41,820 nt of DNA from Abditibacteriota bacterium (GTDB taxonomy: Bacteria > Armatimonadota > UBA5829): the NCBI GenBank assembly GCA_017445025.1, contig JAFSVJ010000065.1:1-41820 (forward strand), read 5' to 3'. The notes below the pieces were generated by a model. It was not told where the DNA came from and made no database searches. It was given only the letters and a program-made list of their open reading frames with translations. Below are positions 21,744 through 31,800 of this stretch, one piece after another. Every line of letters starts with the position of its first letter. The stretch's first letter is position 1. The position numbers and the translations under genes are program-made.

Positions 21744-24116
21744 ATGCCGGCTGAAGTTAATTATAAAGTAAAATTTACAGAAAAATACTTTAAATCCAAA
21801 AATTGTGATTTTGATATAGATAAAGTAGATATTGTAGTAAAGAATTCCAAAAAACAACCCATATTATATATAGAATCAAAAAACTATATATTCAATGAGC
21901 AAGATAAAAGAAAAGCTTTAGCCCAAATAATATTAACCGATAAAAAACAAACAAAACAATTAACCAAGGTTGCCCTAATATTCAAGGACAAGGAAAATAA
22001 TGACAATCTCATAGAAATAGATTGCAGTGAGGATTCCATTCTTCACAACAATGATTTTAACTGGGACAAAGAAACACCCAGCAATCCCACAAAAGATGCC
22101 ATAGACAGAATAAACGACAGAATTCATGGTCATTTAAGATATTATAAAAATGAAGAAATCAAAGATTATTTTAATGCATTACAGGCAGGGAAATCTACAG
22201 AGATTAATATCACAAAAGATAATTTTATCACCATTTATAAAGAATGGAAAAACGAGATAAAATTTAATGAAGAAATAAAGAACGAGCAAGATTTTATAAA
22301 TTTGTTTATTGTAGATATTTTAAACGGAACCAAATATGAAAACGAAGAAAAAGACAAATTAATAGATACAGGTTTAACCATATCCGGAACAAGAATTGAT
22401 AACTATGAAATAAGGAAAGATGATTCTAAAAAAGAGATTCTGTTTCTATACAAAGGAAAAACCATTTCCGGTTGGACTGTTTCCGATATTGACAAATATA
22501 ATGACTTTTGGCGAAAATACAAACGACCTCCCCAAAGAGATGAATTTATTCAAATATTGGAATTACACAGTAAACTATACAGCGATAAATACAGACGAAC
22601 CACAGGAAGTGAATATACCCCCTATTCTTTTGTGGAACTGCAAAACAAGAAATTAAAAGAATTGGGTTATAACATGGAGGATTATATAGTTTTTGACCCT
22701 TGTTGCGGTGTGGGCAATTTACAAAATGATTTTGGAAAAGACTATAAAAATAATTGTTATATGTCCACATTGGAACAGATGGATGTGGATGTGTGCAAAA
22801 CCAAAGGGTTTGAGAATGTTGTCAAATTTGATTTTTTGACAGATGACACTTATCCGGTTTTTAAATATAAGGGGACAGATAAAACCATAAATGAGATATG
22901 TGAAGCGGAAAACAAAAAACTTATAATTATTATGAATCCCCCTTATCAAAATTTAAAGGGACATAAAGACAATTTAGCCATAGAATTTTTTAATAAATGC
23001 GTCCGACTTCAGCCACAAACAATAGTTTTTTATTATATGACAGAAAGTTTTTTAAGAGATGAAGTAGATAATTATATTAAATCTAAATATAAAATTGTGT
23101 CCCATGTTTTCAGTAACGCTCAAGAAACATTTTTATTATCAAACTGGCCTATAAGTATGGTTATATTTGATAAAAACAAAGGAAAAGAAATTGATTTAAG
23201 CAATATAGAAGCAGAAAGATATGAATTAGATAAAGCAAGTGACAAATTAGTTTATGTTAAAAATTATTGTTATGATAATAAGAGACCTAATTTAATAGAC
23301 GAAATTGATAAAAAAATAAAACAATATTCTACAGGTTCTATTTTAGGAAATTATAGTTATATGGATTATACAATTAATTTAACTAATAAAGATTCTAAAA
23401 ATCCTAAAAAAATAACCTTGAAAAATTTGGAATATTGTCTTTTGTCAAAAGGGATTGATTTTAATACTCATAATAAATATTTTGAAAGAAAACAATATGT
23501 TTACAAAGGGACAATAAACAAAATACCAAAAGAATTATATTCAGATTCAATTTGTTTTGCTATATTTTATAAATGTTGTGCTTTTACAAATAAAGGACAT
23601 AAAAATTTTATAATGCCATTTACAGCTTCGGAATTGGGATGTAATACTAATGATTTAAATGTTTTGTTACCGGAAACCACAGGTGATTTATTTAATCAAG
23701 ATATAGTAGAAGAGCCTTTTGATTTTCGAGAATTTCTGAAAAAGTTTGAATTTTCACAGGAAGCGAAGGATTTATTTGAGGCAAGTTTGGAAATATTTAA
23801 ATATTATCATAATAATACGGAATATACAGACAAAGACTGGAACGATTCGTTTTATGATATTACCAATGCAATTATGGGTAAAGACGCATCTGATTTTAAA
23901 GAATTAGACACAGAAAATGATACTCGTATTAATAAAGTAAAAACCACAAAAGGAACAAAAGGGTTTAGCAGAAAAACAATAAAATATGCTGTAAATTCAA
24001 AATATCTCCCCATATTCATTGACTTTTTTGACAAAAGGGATATATTGGCAAGAAAAATCAATAAACAACTTGTAGACAATGGTCTTCTCTTATGGGAAAG
24101 AGAAAATATATATTAA
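21744..24116 (+). CDS. single-chain type IIG-like restriction endonuclease / N6-adenine methyltransferase
   Basis: 790 aa from the ATG at 21744. The frame opens at 21732, but GGAG at 21734-21737 is the Shine-Dalgarno for the second ATG. The N-terminal segment has D29...E44-S-K46 (ILYIESKNY), a PD-(D/E)xK nuclease signature. The methyltransferase core has motif I FDPCCGVGNLQ (317-327) and catalytic NPPY (398-401), i.e. adenine-N6 type. Residues ~430-790 would hold target recognition. One polypeptide that cuts and methylates is the type IIG design; no separate R, M or S gene is near. The gene is markedly AT-rich with Lys/Asn/Ile-heavy composition compared with its neighbours, which suggests horizontal gain. 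Catalytic residues look intact, so it may be active. Confidence 0.85.
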   Translation: MPAEVNYKVKFTEKYFKSKNCDFDIDKVDIVVKNSKKQPILYIESKNYIFNEQDKRKALAQIILTDKKQTKQLTKVALIFKDKENNDNLIEIDCSEDSILHNNDFNWDKETPSNPTKDAIDRINDRIHGHLRYYKNEEIKDYFNALQAGKSTEINITKDNFITIYKEWKNEIKFNEEIKNEQDFINLFIVDILNGTKYENEEKDKLIDTGLTISGTRIDNYEIRKDDSKKEILFLYKGKTISGWTVSDIDKYNDFWRKYKRPPQRDEFIQILELHSKLYSDKYRRTTGSEYTPYSFVELQNKKLKELGYNMEDYIVFDPCCGVGNLQNDFGKDYKNNCYMSTLEQMDVDVCKTKGFENVVKFDFLTDDTYPVFKYKGTDKTINEICEAENKKLIIIMNPPYQNLKGHKDNLAIEFFNKCVRLQPQTIVFYYMTESFLRDEVDNYIKSKYKIVSHVFSNAQETFLLSNWPISMVIFDKNKGKEIDLSNIEAERYELDKASDKLVYVKNYCYDNKRPNLIDEIDKKIKQYSTGSILGNYSYMDYTINLTNKDSKNPKKITLKNLEYCLLSKGIDFNTHNKYFERKQYVYKGTINKIPKELYSDSICFAIFYKCCAFTNKGHKNFIMPFTASELGCNTNDLNVLLPETTGDLFNQDIVEEPFDFREFLKKFEFSQEAKDLFEASLEIFKYYHNNTEYTDKDWNDSFYDITNAIMGKDASDFKELDTENDTRINKVKTTKGTKGFSRKTIKYAVNSKYLPIFIDFFDKRDILARKINKQLVDNGLLLWERENIY

Positions 24117-24171
24117 CTACAAAAATAAGAATATTAAAGGCTGTCAGTTGATTATTTAGTCACCGAAATAT

Positions 24172-24230
24172 CCATCCCCCTTCATATATTCAAGATGCCA
24201 CTCCCCAAGCTATCGCTTAAGGAGAACAGA
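24172..24230. repeat. modular hairpin element, copy C (degenerate)
   Basis: CCATCCCCC, a decayed first hairpin, GCCACTCCCC, then a second hairpin CTCCCCAAGC-tatc-GCTTAAGGAG and ACAGA. It lines up with copy D (25676-25737) block for block, but the first stem has been lost. Confidence 0.6.
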
Positions 24231-24242
24231 AATAAACATTTC

Positions 24243-24290
24243 AAAAAAAACTCCCCCTAAAACCTAAGGCTTAGGGGGGGTATTTTCTTT
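24243..24290. terminator. terminator between the R-M gene and the second Gfo/Idh gene
   Basis: CCCCCTAA pairs with TTAGGGGG around AACCTAAGGC. On the minus strand it is followed by GTTTTTTTT (end of the Gfo/Idh gene); on the plus strand it is followed by TATTTTCTTTTTTT. Probably bidirectional. Confidence 0.8.
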
Positions 24291-24295
24291 TTTTA

Positions 24296-25348
24296 TCAGT
24301 AAATAACCGCTTCCTCGTGACCTGTTTCTGCGGATTTGTAAATAGCGTCAATGATTCTCATCATTTCAACACCGTCTTCTATTGTAGTGGAACATTGCTC
24401 GCCCTTATCAACACACTCAAGGAAGTGTTTAAGTTCATTATAATGACCGTGAGGACACTTTATGCTCGTAGATGAATATAGGTGAGTATCACCGTCCATA
24501 GTAAAGAGCTTTATGGTATTTTCCTTAGAAAGATCCCATATAAAACCACCTTTATCACCAAGAACTTTTATATCAAAAGTATCATCTGTTTGAGCTGCCC
24601 AGCTATTTTCAAAAGCCATAATTGTTCCGTCTTCGTATCGAAGCTGACCAGCAACCAAATCATCAACATCAAACTTTCCGTTTTCATAATCAGGACATCC
24701 CCAGGTAGAAGTGCATAATTTTTGCTTTCCCCAGCAATCATTAACATATCCGCTTACAGTTTTAACTTTTTTTAAACCCGTTAACCAGTGTGTCACATCT
24801 ATAATGTGAACACCACAGTCAGCCAAAGTTCCCCCACCGGCAAATTCCTTTTGAGTAAACCAAGATCCCCAACCGGGAATACCATGTTGTCTAAAGAGAG
24901 ATGCTTTAGAATAAATCACATTTCCTATAACACCGGTGTCTACCTGTTTTTTAAGCCACATAATATCATCTCTGAATCTGTAGCAAAAAGCCATAAGGAC
25001 AGTTTTCTTAGCTTCCTTTTGAACATCTATGACCTTGGCAGCTTCTGTTCCGTTAACACTCATGGGCTTTTCGCAAACCACATGTTTTCCGGCTTTTAGA
25101 GCATCAATCATCATAGGAACATGAAGATAGTTAGGTGTGCAAATATCAACAGCCTCAATTTCAGGATCCTTTAACATATCCACAAAATTCTTATAAAACT
25201 TTTTTACACCATATTTTTCTTGATGTGCTTTTCCTTTTGGTATGTCTATATCACAAATAGCGATAGGCAAATTATTTAACTTTTCATAACATTCCGTGTG
25301 GCACTGACCAATACCACTTCCTACAACACAAACATTGGTCTTTTTCAT
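24296..25348 (-). CDS. Gfo/Idh/MocA family oxidoreductase (second copy)
   Basis: 350 aa from the ATG at 25348, chosen because AAGGAG lies 6 bases upstream; an in-frame ATG at 25369 lacks a site. The Rossmann fold begins MKKTNVCVVGSGIGQCHTEC. VDICTPNYLHVPMMIDAL precedes the catalytic EKPMS motif, and GGGTLADCGVHIIDVTHWL carries the conserved His. It is only distantly like the enzyme at 16448-17542: the C-terminal halves differ in length and content. Likely a sugar or inositol-type dehydrogenase; substrate unknown. It has its own promoter (25377-25406) and terminator, so it is monocistronic. Confidence 0.92.
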   Translation of the reverse strand: MKKTNVCVVGSGIGQCHTECYEKLNNLPIAICDIDIPKGKAHQEKYGVKKFYKNFVDMLKDPEIEAVDICTPNYLHVPMMIDALKAGKHVVCEKPMSVNGTEAAKVIDVQKEAKKTVLMAFCYRFRDDIMWLKKQVDTGVIGNVIYSKASLFRQHGIPGWGSWFTQKEFAGGGTLADCGVHIIDVTHWLTGLKKVKTVSGYVNDCWGKQKLCTSTWGCPDYENGKFDVDDLVAGQLRYEDGTIMAFENSWAAQTDDTFDIKVLGDKGGFIWDLSKENTIKLFTMDGDTHLYSSTSIKCPHGHYNELKHFLECVDKGEQCSTTIEDGVEMMRIIDAIYKSAETGHEEAVIY

Positions 25349-25376
25349 AAAGAACTCCTTAATTATCACTATTTAT

Positions 25377-25406
25377 ATTATATTACAATTAAACTATAAA
25401 TAGCAA
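25377..25406 (-). promoter_or_regulatory. promoter of the second Gfo/Idh gene
   Basis: TTGCTA (25401-25406), 18 bases, TATAAT (25377-25382) on the minus strand. Confidence 0.55.
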
Positions 25407-25419
25407 ATTTATAAAACAC

Positions 25420-25774
25420 TGTCTAAGAAATGCATAATATTTCTACCAGCGTCTTAATTTTAAGGGATGTATACAAAATTTAGGCTACAGGCCCCCCGTC
25501 TTTATTATAATCAAAAATAGAAAATCAAAAATCAAAAAAAATATGTGCTAACTTTTAGGAGCAACTGAAAAGTTTAGAGCCAGATAATTTGATTATTGAT
25601 TATTTATTATTGATTTTAAAATAGGGGGCAAAGCGGCGTCAAGATATTTTAGTGACGTCTACAAGATTTAAAATTCCATCCCCCCGTCATTTTCTACGAA
25701 AATGCCACCCCCCAAGCCTACGGCTTAGGGGGACAGATTCTGCTTTCTGTTTTTAAATTTGCATAGTTGCAAAT
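25420..25774. repeat. 355-bp palindromic spacer with modular element copy D
   Basis: No gene. Holds an AT-rich direct-repeat tract (AATCAAAAATAG/AAAATCAAAAATC, ~25510-25540), the hairpin GGCGTCA-agatattttag-TGACGTC (25635-25659), and copy D (25676-25737): CCATCCCCCC, CATTTTC-tac-GAAAATG, GCCAC, CCCCCAAGCC-tac-GGCTTAGGGGG, ACAGA. CAGAAAGCAGAA (minus strand, ~25736-25747) links it to a TTAAATTTGC hairpin (25753-25778) at the end of the DUF6067 gene. D is the clearest copy of the family. Confidence 0.7.
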
Positions 25775-25778
25775 TTAA
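25753..25778. repeat. AAATTTGC hairpin overlapping the stop codon of the DUF6067 gene
   Basis: TTAAATTTGC-atagtt-GCAAATTTAA is a perfect 10-bp inverted repeat. The TAA stop of the gene (25777-25775, minus strand) is inside the arm, in the same phase (T-TAA-ATTTGC) as in infB and the membrane-fusion gene. Confidence 0.75.
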
Positions 25779-28700
25779 GGATTAACTCCGCACTGATAAT
25801 TAAGTATAACCAAAATCACTCCATCTGCAGGTTTAATTTTCAGAGATTTAATATCAACATTTCGCTCTTCTTCTTGGAAACAGTCAATATTAGGCTTTAT
25901 GATTTGAACATAGTTTTCACAAAGTCCCAAGGCACCAAAATCTATATCCAAAGCCACAATTTCTTCATTTTCAGCCCAAGATGCGACAGAAATTATGGTA
26001 TACCCCTTGCCTTTGTAAGCTGTGGCATAGATATGTTCTTTATTGGTTTTCACCACCGGGTTATCTTCCCAATAGCCTTTGATTTCAGTTTCTTCAAGCT
26101 TATAATCGTCCCAAAACTTTAGCATAGGCATATAGGAATCATTTTGTCTTCCGGTCATGGAATAAAGCATTCCTCTATACTTATTTCCACCGGTTTCATA
26201 ATTTAGCATTTCACTATACACACCAAAAGGAATTCCGCTTATTTCCGTAAACCAATAATCGCTTGGCAAATCATAATCAAACATCTCCCCTATCCACAAA
26301 GTTGTCATATAAGGCAAATGCTCCTGTGTATTATTGAGAACATTACTTTTCCAATTTTCATAGTCATAATTATTTCCTGAGTGATAATTAATTCTGTAAT
26401 CTTTGGAGTTTTTTGCCATAACCTTGGCAATTCTTTTCATAGTTTCTCTGTTATATCCGATTCCGTCCAAATAAAGTCCGTCAATGCCTGTTTTTTTCAT
26501 TATGTAATCCATTCCGTTTACATAATAATTCATCCATCTGGATATATATTTGGTGCTTATAGCTTGACAATGGTCCTCTCCTAAATTACAATACCAAGCA
26601 GGAACATAATCACTTTTGCAATGTTCATAAACCCAAGGGTGCCCTCCCCCCGATCCGTCTTTTAACACGGCAGCTCCTGTGGCATCATAGATAATTCCGC
26701 TTTTAGAATATATTTCATCCCCTAATGACCTAAGAGCCCATATCTCATAACAGTGATTACTCATTTCTCTGCATGTATAATAGAGGTTTATCTTATAATC
26801 AGTTGTTCCTTCACCCTTAAACCATTCATCTTTAGGTGCAAATCTTCCCAAAAGATTACCTTCAAATGTAGGGTCAAGGCTTGCCATACGTTCTTTTGAA
26901 GAAGGGGTGTTAGGCACATCTTTTAACCCTTCTTGAATTTGTTTAAGTTTTGAAACGGATCGGAAGGGATAATTGATATAAGGGTTCACATCTCCTGTTG
27001 CATGATGAATATGAACAATATTTGTTCTCGGTTGACCGGGAAGCCCTATTCTGTCTTCATAATGATGCTTGTTATCAAGATCTTTAAAAGGAGTTATCAA
27101 TAATCTAAAATCAAAATCGCAAGTTTCCCCTGTTTTTAAGGTCATCTCCCCGGCTTTAGCTTCCAAAATAAAATGATTATTTTCTTTATATGCTTTAAAT
27201 TGGCCCTTGTCTTCATTCCACCAACCTTGAGGATAATCTTCTTTAGGTATGGGTGGAGCTACATAATAATTATCACCTTTTGTGTTTAATCTCAATTGAA
27301 GCCCGGCATTATAGGTTCCTGCCCAAGCCATGTGGGCGGCGTCCTTACCGGTCCATTTCCACTCTACACTATCGGGAGCAAAACCTCCCCTTTGAGCAAG
27401 TCCCATAAAATACTTTGCCACATCAGGGCAAATTGACACTTTTAAAGTAGCATCTGCTATTGTATCGCATTTTGCACTCAAAGAAAGTTTATAATTCAAA
27501 TATCCGTCAAACTCTAATCTTGGGTTAACTTTCAAAATAAACCTATCATTTTCAAGAGCCCAAAGAGTTTCATAAGCACCCTCATTTACAACTATAACTT
27601 TTTTATCTTTACATTCCCAAGGCAAAGAGTCATTTGAAGGGGTAAATATAATAGGTTCTGCCAAAATATCTCTTCCGTGAGATTTTATTTGAGAAGGAAA
27701 ACCTATAGAATTAAATTCAATTTCTCTGTTAAGAATAAAAGCCTTATTGCCTGTAACCTTGATGGGTGTGTAAGGGGGAATAAGAGTATCATCAATGGCA
27801 AGGGATGAGTCAAGCCAAGAAAGTCTGCTCATTCTCCACAGATCCCCTACTCCCTTATCTTCTAAATACTCACCTTGAATATTTATGGTTAAGTTGATTA
27901 TCTTATCGGGTATATTTTTACCGAAAACCTTAATTATTCCTTTATATGAAGAAGTAGGATTAGGCGGAATTTGAACATAAACCCATAAAGGCTGAACCTC
28001 TCCTTTGGGAACATTTATGGTTTTGGTAAAAGGACGACCTAAATAATCCTTTCCACCCATATTTATACAGTGAAAATCAGAAGCTTTAATGTTTCCGAAA
28101 TCCCCAAACTCAAGCTTTAAATCTTCAATATCTTTAAGTGCCAAGACACCTACCTGAAAAGTCCAAATTTCATTGGGCTGAGCTGTGCCTGTAAAATCCA
28201 AAACTTCCCCTGACTGATACCACATATAAGGCACAGTATCTCTCATTTTTATATGGTTAATTCTATCTGTGGCAAAAACCATATAACCAGAATGACCTTT
28301 GGTTAAAGAAGCATATTCTTCACTCGTTACAGGCACTTCCATAGGATACATAGAGTCAAATTCACTCCTTGCCTCTATGCCTATAACTTGAGCCTTAGGA
28401 TATTTATCAAAATCTTTTTCATCAATTAAAACCGGTTCCGGAACTAAAACTTCTTCAAAAACAGGTCTTTCATCTTTCAATAAAATAGGATTGGGACTGT
28501 TATCATCAATAGGTTTTAAGTGGTCGTTGTATCCTGCTCTAAAATAAGAAGTTTTAGGAATAAAGAAATCTCGAGGCTGATTGAAAGGCAAGTAATATAC
28601 ATAATAAAAGCCACACTCTTTGGCTTCAAATGCTATTTTTCCATATTCTTTGCCTACAAATATAGACTGAACAGGAACTCGCTCTCCTTGCTCATTTTCC

Positions 28701-28858
28701 ACAATAACCATTTTAATTTCAGGATTTTCGTCATGCCTTCTCCAAGGGATAAAAGCAGTGACAATATTATCACCTGTGTCTAATACTTTTAAAACAGCCC
28801 TGTGGTTTCCGTGTCCGTCCACTTTCCATGATCCCACAGAATAATTTAGTATTTCCAT
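25775..28858 (-). CDS. DUF6067 glycoside hydrolase-domain protein
   Basis: 1027 aa without a signal peptide. The start HRAVLKVLDTGDNIVTAFIP followed by WRRHDENPEIKMVIVENEQG and YYVYYLPF is the pattern I know from DUF6067 N-terminal domains (residues ~18-100). After beta-sandwich domains with a conserved WEWTGKDAAHMAWAG-type stretch (here WKWTGKDAAHMAWAGTYNAG, ~500-520), a barrel-like domain follows: DGLYLDGIGYNRETMKRIAK, then DYRINYHSGNNYDYENW and TTLWIGEMFDYDLPSDYWFTE. Asp and Glu there could be catalytic, but the family's reaction is not established to my knowledge. AAGGAAATATT precedes the ATG. It starts 10 bases after the upstream 1395-aa glycosidase, so the two form an operon. Confidence 0.82.
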   Translation of the reverse strand: MEILNYSVGSWKVDGHGNHRAVLKVLDTGDNIVTAFIPWRRHDENPEIKMVIVENEQGERVPVQSIFVGKEYGKIAFEAKECGFYYVYYLPFNQPRDFFIPKTSYFRAGYNDHLKPIDDNSPNPILLKDERPVFEEVLVPEPVLIDEKDFDKYPKAQVIGIEARSEFDSMYPMEVPVTSEEYASLTKGHSGYMVFATDRINHIKMRDTVPYMWYQSGEVLDFTGTAQPNEIWTFQVGVLALKDIEDLKLEFGDFGNIKASDFHCINMGGKDYLGRPFTKTINVPKGEVQPLWVYVQIPPNPTSSYKGIIKVFGKNIPDKIINLTINIQGEYLEDKGVGDLWRMSRLSWLDSSLAIDDTLIPPYTPIKVTGNKAFILNREIEFNSIGFPSQIKSHGRDILAEPIIFTPSNDSLPWECKDKKVIVVNEGAYETLWALENDRFILKVNPRLEFDGYLNYKLSLSAKCDTIADATLKVSICPDVAKYFMGLAQRGGFAPDSVEWKWTGKDAAHMAWAGTYNAGLQLRLNTKGDNYYVAPPIPKEDYPQGWWNEDKGQFKAYKENNHFILEAKAGEMTLKTGETCDFDFRLLITPFKDLDNKHHYEDRIGLPGQPRTNIVHIHHATGDVNPYINYPFRSVSKLKQIQEGLKDVPNTPSSKERMASLDPTFEGNLLGRFAPKDEWFKGEGTTDYKINLYYTCREMSNHCYEIWALRSLGDEIYSKSGIIYDATGAAVLKDGSGGGHPWVYEHCKSDYVPAWYCNLGEDHCQAISTKYISRWMNYYVNGMDYIMKKTGIDGLYLDGIGYNRETMKRIAKVMAKNSKDYRINYHSGNNYDYENWKSNVLNNTQEHLPYMTTLWIGEMFDYDLPSDYWFTEISGIPFGVYSEMLNYETGGNKYRGMLYSMTGRQNDSYMPMLKFWDDYKLEETEIKGYWEDNPVVKTNKEHIYATAYKGKGYTIISVASWAENEEIVALDIDFGALGLCENYVQIIKPNIDCFQEEERNVDIKSLKIKPADGVILVILNYQCGVNP

Positions 28859-28868
28859 AATATTTCCT

Positions 28869-31800
28869 TTATCTTACTTTTGAGACCTTTATATCATCCA
28901 CCAAAACGTCCAAAACAACACCGTTTCTTATAATAATATTCTTTGTGCTGATACCTGATGTGAATCTGAATTTAATCTCGGTCCAGTCAGGATATTCCCC
29001 TTTTGCGTCAATGTATGACATATCTTGGTTTCCCCACTGATCGGAGCAAACACCGAAAACAGCATCACCTTTAACGGAACCCTTTATTTTCATAGAAAGT
29101 TCATACTCGGCGCCGGGCTCCACATCTACAGTTTTAGTCATAAGGGAGTATGTGTCAGGGATTTCGGAATCGGAGTATAGGTAGAGAGCGTTGGAATTAT
29201 TAATTCCGTAGCCTTCCGCAACTTTCAGTATGGGAGCCCCCTTGTGAATAACCTTCCACAAATCCGGGTCTCCTTCACGCATAGAGTCAAAGTTCTCCCT
29301 AAGAATAACCTTTTCGTCGGAGAGCTTAAGGCTCTCTGCTTGGTCAATAAGCTTCAAAACTCCCAAGTTATGAGTGCCTTTGTCATGAACAATATTTATG
29401 GTAAATCTTTCCATATATCGCCTTGGTGTGACAGCATCATCATCATTAAGAAGAATATCATAGAACATTTCCTTTCCCGGGAAAGGCTTTCCGAATTCGG
29501 CTTCATACTTAGCCCAAGGTATGGCAAGCTCATAGACAGCTTCTCCTTGACTGAGTTTAATACTCAAAGGAATATCCTCTTTAAGTCCTTCACGAGAGGG
29601 ATCAGATGCCATATCCATATAAATTTGAGGACCTTCAGGAGTGTATGCCATACAATATTCATAGAATTTCTTGGGAGTTTCAGTAGGAACGAGAGCAAAC
29701 TGAAGGGAGTCCTGCATCCAAGTGGAAGCTCCTGTAAGACCTTGGTTAAAGGTTTGGTCCTTAACTTTGGCAGCCATGTAGAGATTGTCTTCGTCCCATT
29801 TATAGTAGACCGTTCCGCTTAAGTCTTCCGGGCTCCATGCACCACCGAAGGAATTGTTTGTATAATCAATTTTATTAAGATGGAGAGGGAGAGCGTCAGC
29901 CCAGTCGGACAGATCTCCGTCTATGTTAATGGGAGAGATAGCTTTTGTTGCGACAGAAAAATCACAGGAGAAGTCCACCCTGCCGGTCATACCGTTGTCA
30001 AGCCTTATTTCCGCATACATATCATAGTTTTGGATATTGGAAATATTCTCGTTTACGGACATTTGACAATTAACAGTCTCATCGGGACCTAAATTCTCAA
30101 AGCCAAAGGAGCCTAATATGCTTTTATCACTTGTAAGACATATAATAACCTCTCCACTGTGGGTTTTGGAATCCACATTTTTAAGGTTAAAGGACATAGG
30201 CGTATCTGTTATAAGTCCTGTCATGGGTATTTGTGTTAAGATAACGGGAGCGAGAAGGGTGATCTCATTCATTACTGCATAACCCACACGAGAAGGCTTT
30301 CCGCCTATGTCGGTTTTGGTTATTATTTCAAAATCTTTTGAAGTGCTTGAGGCAGCAGTTATCTCAAAATATGTAGTTTCACTCTTGCCGGGTTTGAGAC
30401 TGACCTTTTGCACCTGAGGCTCACAAGTCCAACCCTCAGGCAGTTTAAGAGAAACATTAGCAACAGTGGCTTTATTGGCATAGTTGTTTACACGAGCCTC
30501 TACTCCGGTTGCCTTGCCGGGAACGAAGGATAGTTTCTCGCTGAAACTCTTTCCATCCTTGTCCTTCGTGTAAAGATATGTCCAAACCTGCTTCTGCTCC
30601 TCAAAGAGTTTTTTATTGGTCTTTGTGTCTGAAGTGATAAAATTATCTGTAGCCCAAAAAGCCAATATTTTTTGAGCGTTTCTGATATTTTTCTCAAAAG
30701 GAGATTTCTCCTCAATGGCAAAAAGCCTTTCATATTCAAGGTTTTCAAATTGGTGAAGAGCCCATCGCAGACGAGGGTTATCTGTATCGTTAAGACGAGC
30801 ATCCTCGAGAGCTTTTTTAGCTTTGGTAATAAAAGCTTTTGCCACAGACTCCTTGTCAGCATCCTTGGGAATATCTTCATATCTTGCAGATACCATAAGA
30901 GCCTTGAGCAAATGGAACTGTGCCGCAGAATCATCACTATACCTGTTAAGAAGTAAAAACATCTCTTCTGCACCGGTGTCATCCCCAAAATTAAATCCCG
31001 TCAATTTTTCATATCTTGCAAGTTCTTTTAATACAGAATCTTTGTAAGCTTCTTTTAAAATATTATTGTCTGCCCCATAGATATAAATAGGACTGTCAGA
31101 AAGGACAACAGAGTCTCCGTCAGTATTCACAGGATTTCCGTAAAGATCTAACACTTTGGAATGTTTTATGGGATAATTTACTTGTCCATTCAAATTCCAA
31201 GCTATGACAATAGGATCGGCACCCAATTTTTCGTAAACAACTGCCCAAGTATATCCCTCTTTTGTCAAAAATCCCGCATATCTGTAGCCTTCGAGAAGTT
31301 TTGTCATATTGTGAACAGCTACAAGAGAAGAAGTCCCCTGCTCGTTGGCATAGATACCAAAATGTCCGTCCCAAGAGTAGAGACCGGGTTTAAGGTAACC
31401 GGCAGCAATTTGAATAAGGAAATGACGAACTAAGTATTTGGCACGAGTGGTGTCAGGAATAATATATCCGTCCCCACCTATAGAATAACCAAACTCTGTG
31501 GACCAAAGCTCTTTGAACCCACCTATACTGTCTATGAAATTAATCATATTTTGACCTTGGTCGTATACACCCCACTCTTCAGGTGAAGATGTGACAGTGT
31601 AAGGGTGAGTGATAATAAGGTCAAAATATTTGAATAAATCTCTTTTTTTCTGGAGCTCAAACCAGGACACGTCCACGAAGGCTGTTCCCGAGTTTCCTAT
31701 AAGAGCGGTGCTGTCGTTCTTTCTGATACCCGCCGCCCCGTTTCTGGCAACTTCCGTGTATAATAGTTTATTGGCACCGTTGTCCTCGTTTCCAAGCTCA

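Noticed and set aside
29244-29822. 192-aa open frame on the plus strand opposite the 1395-aa glycosidase
   Set aside because: It is the mirror of a clear coding frame with signal peptide and catalytic motifs; its composition (Ser/Phe/His-rich) is typical of an antisense shadow.
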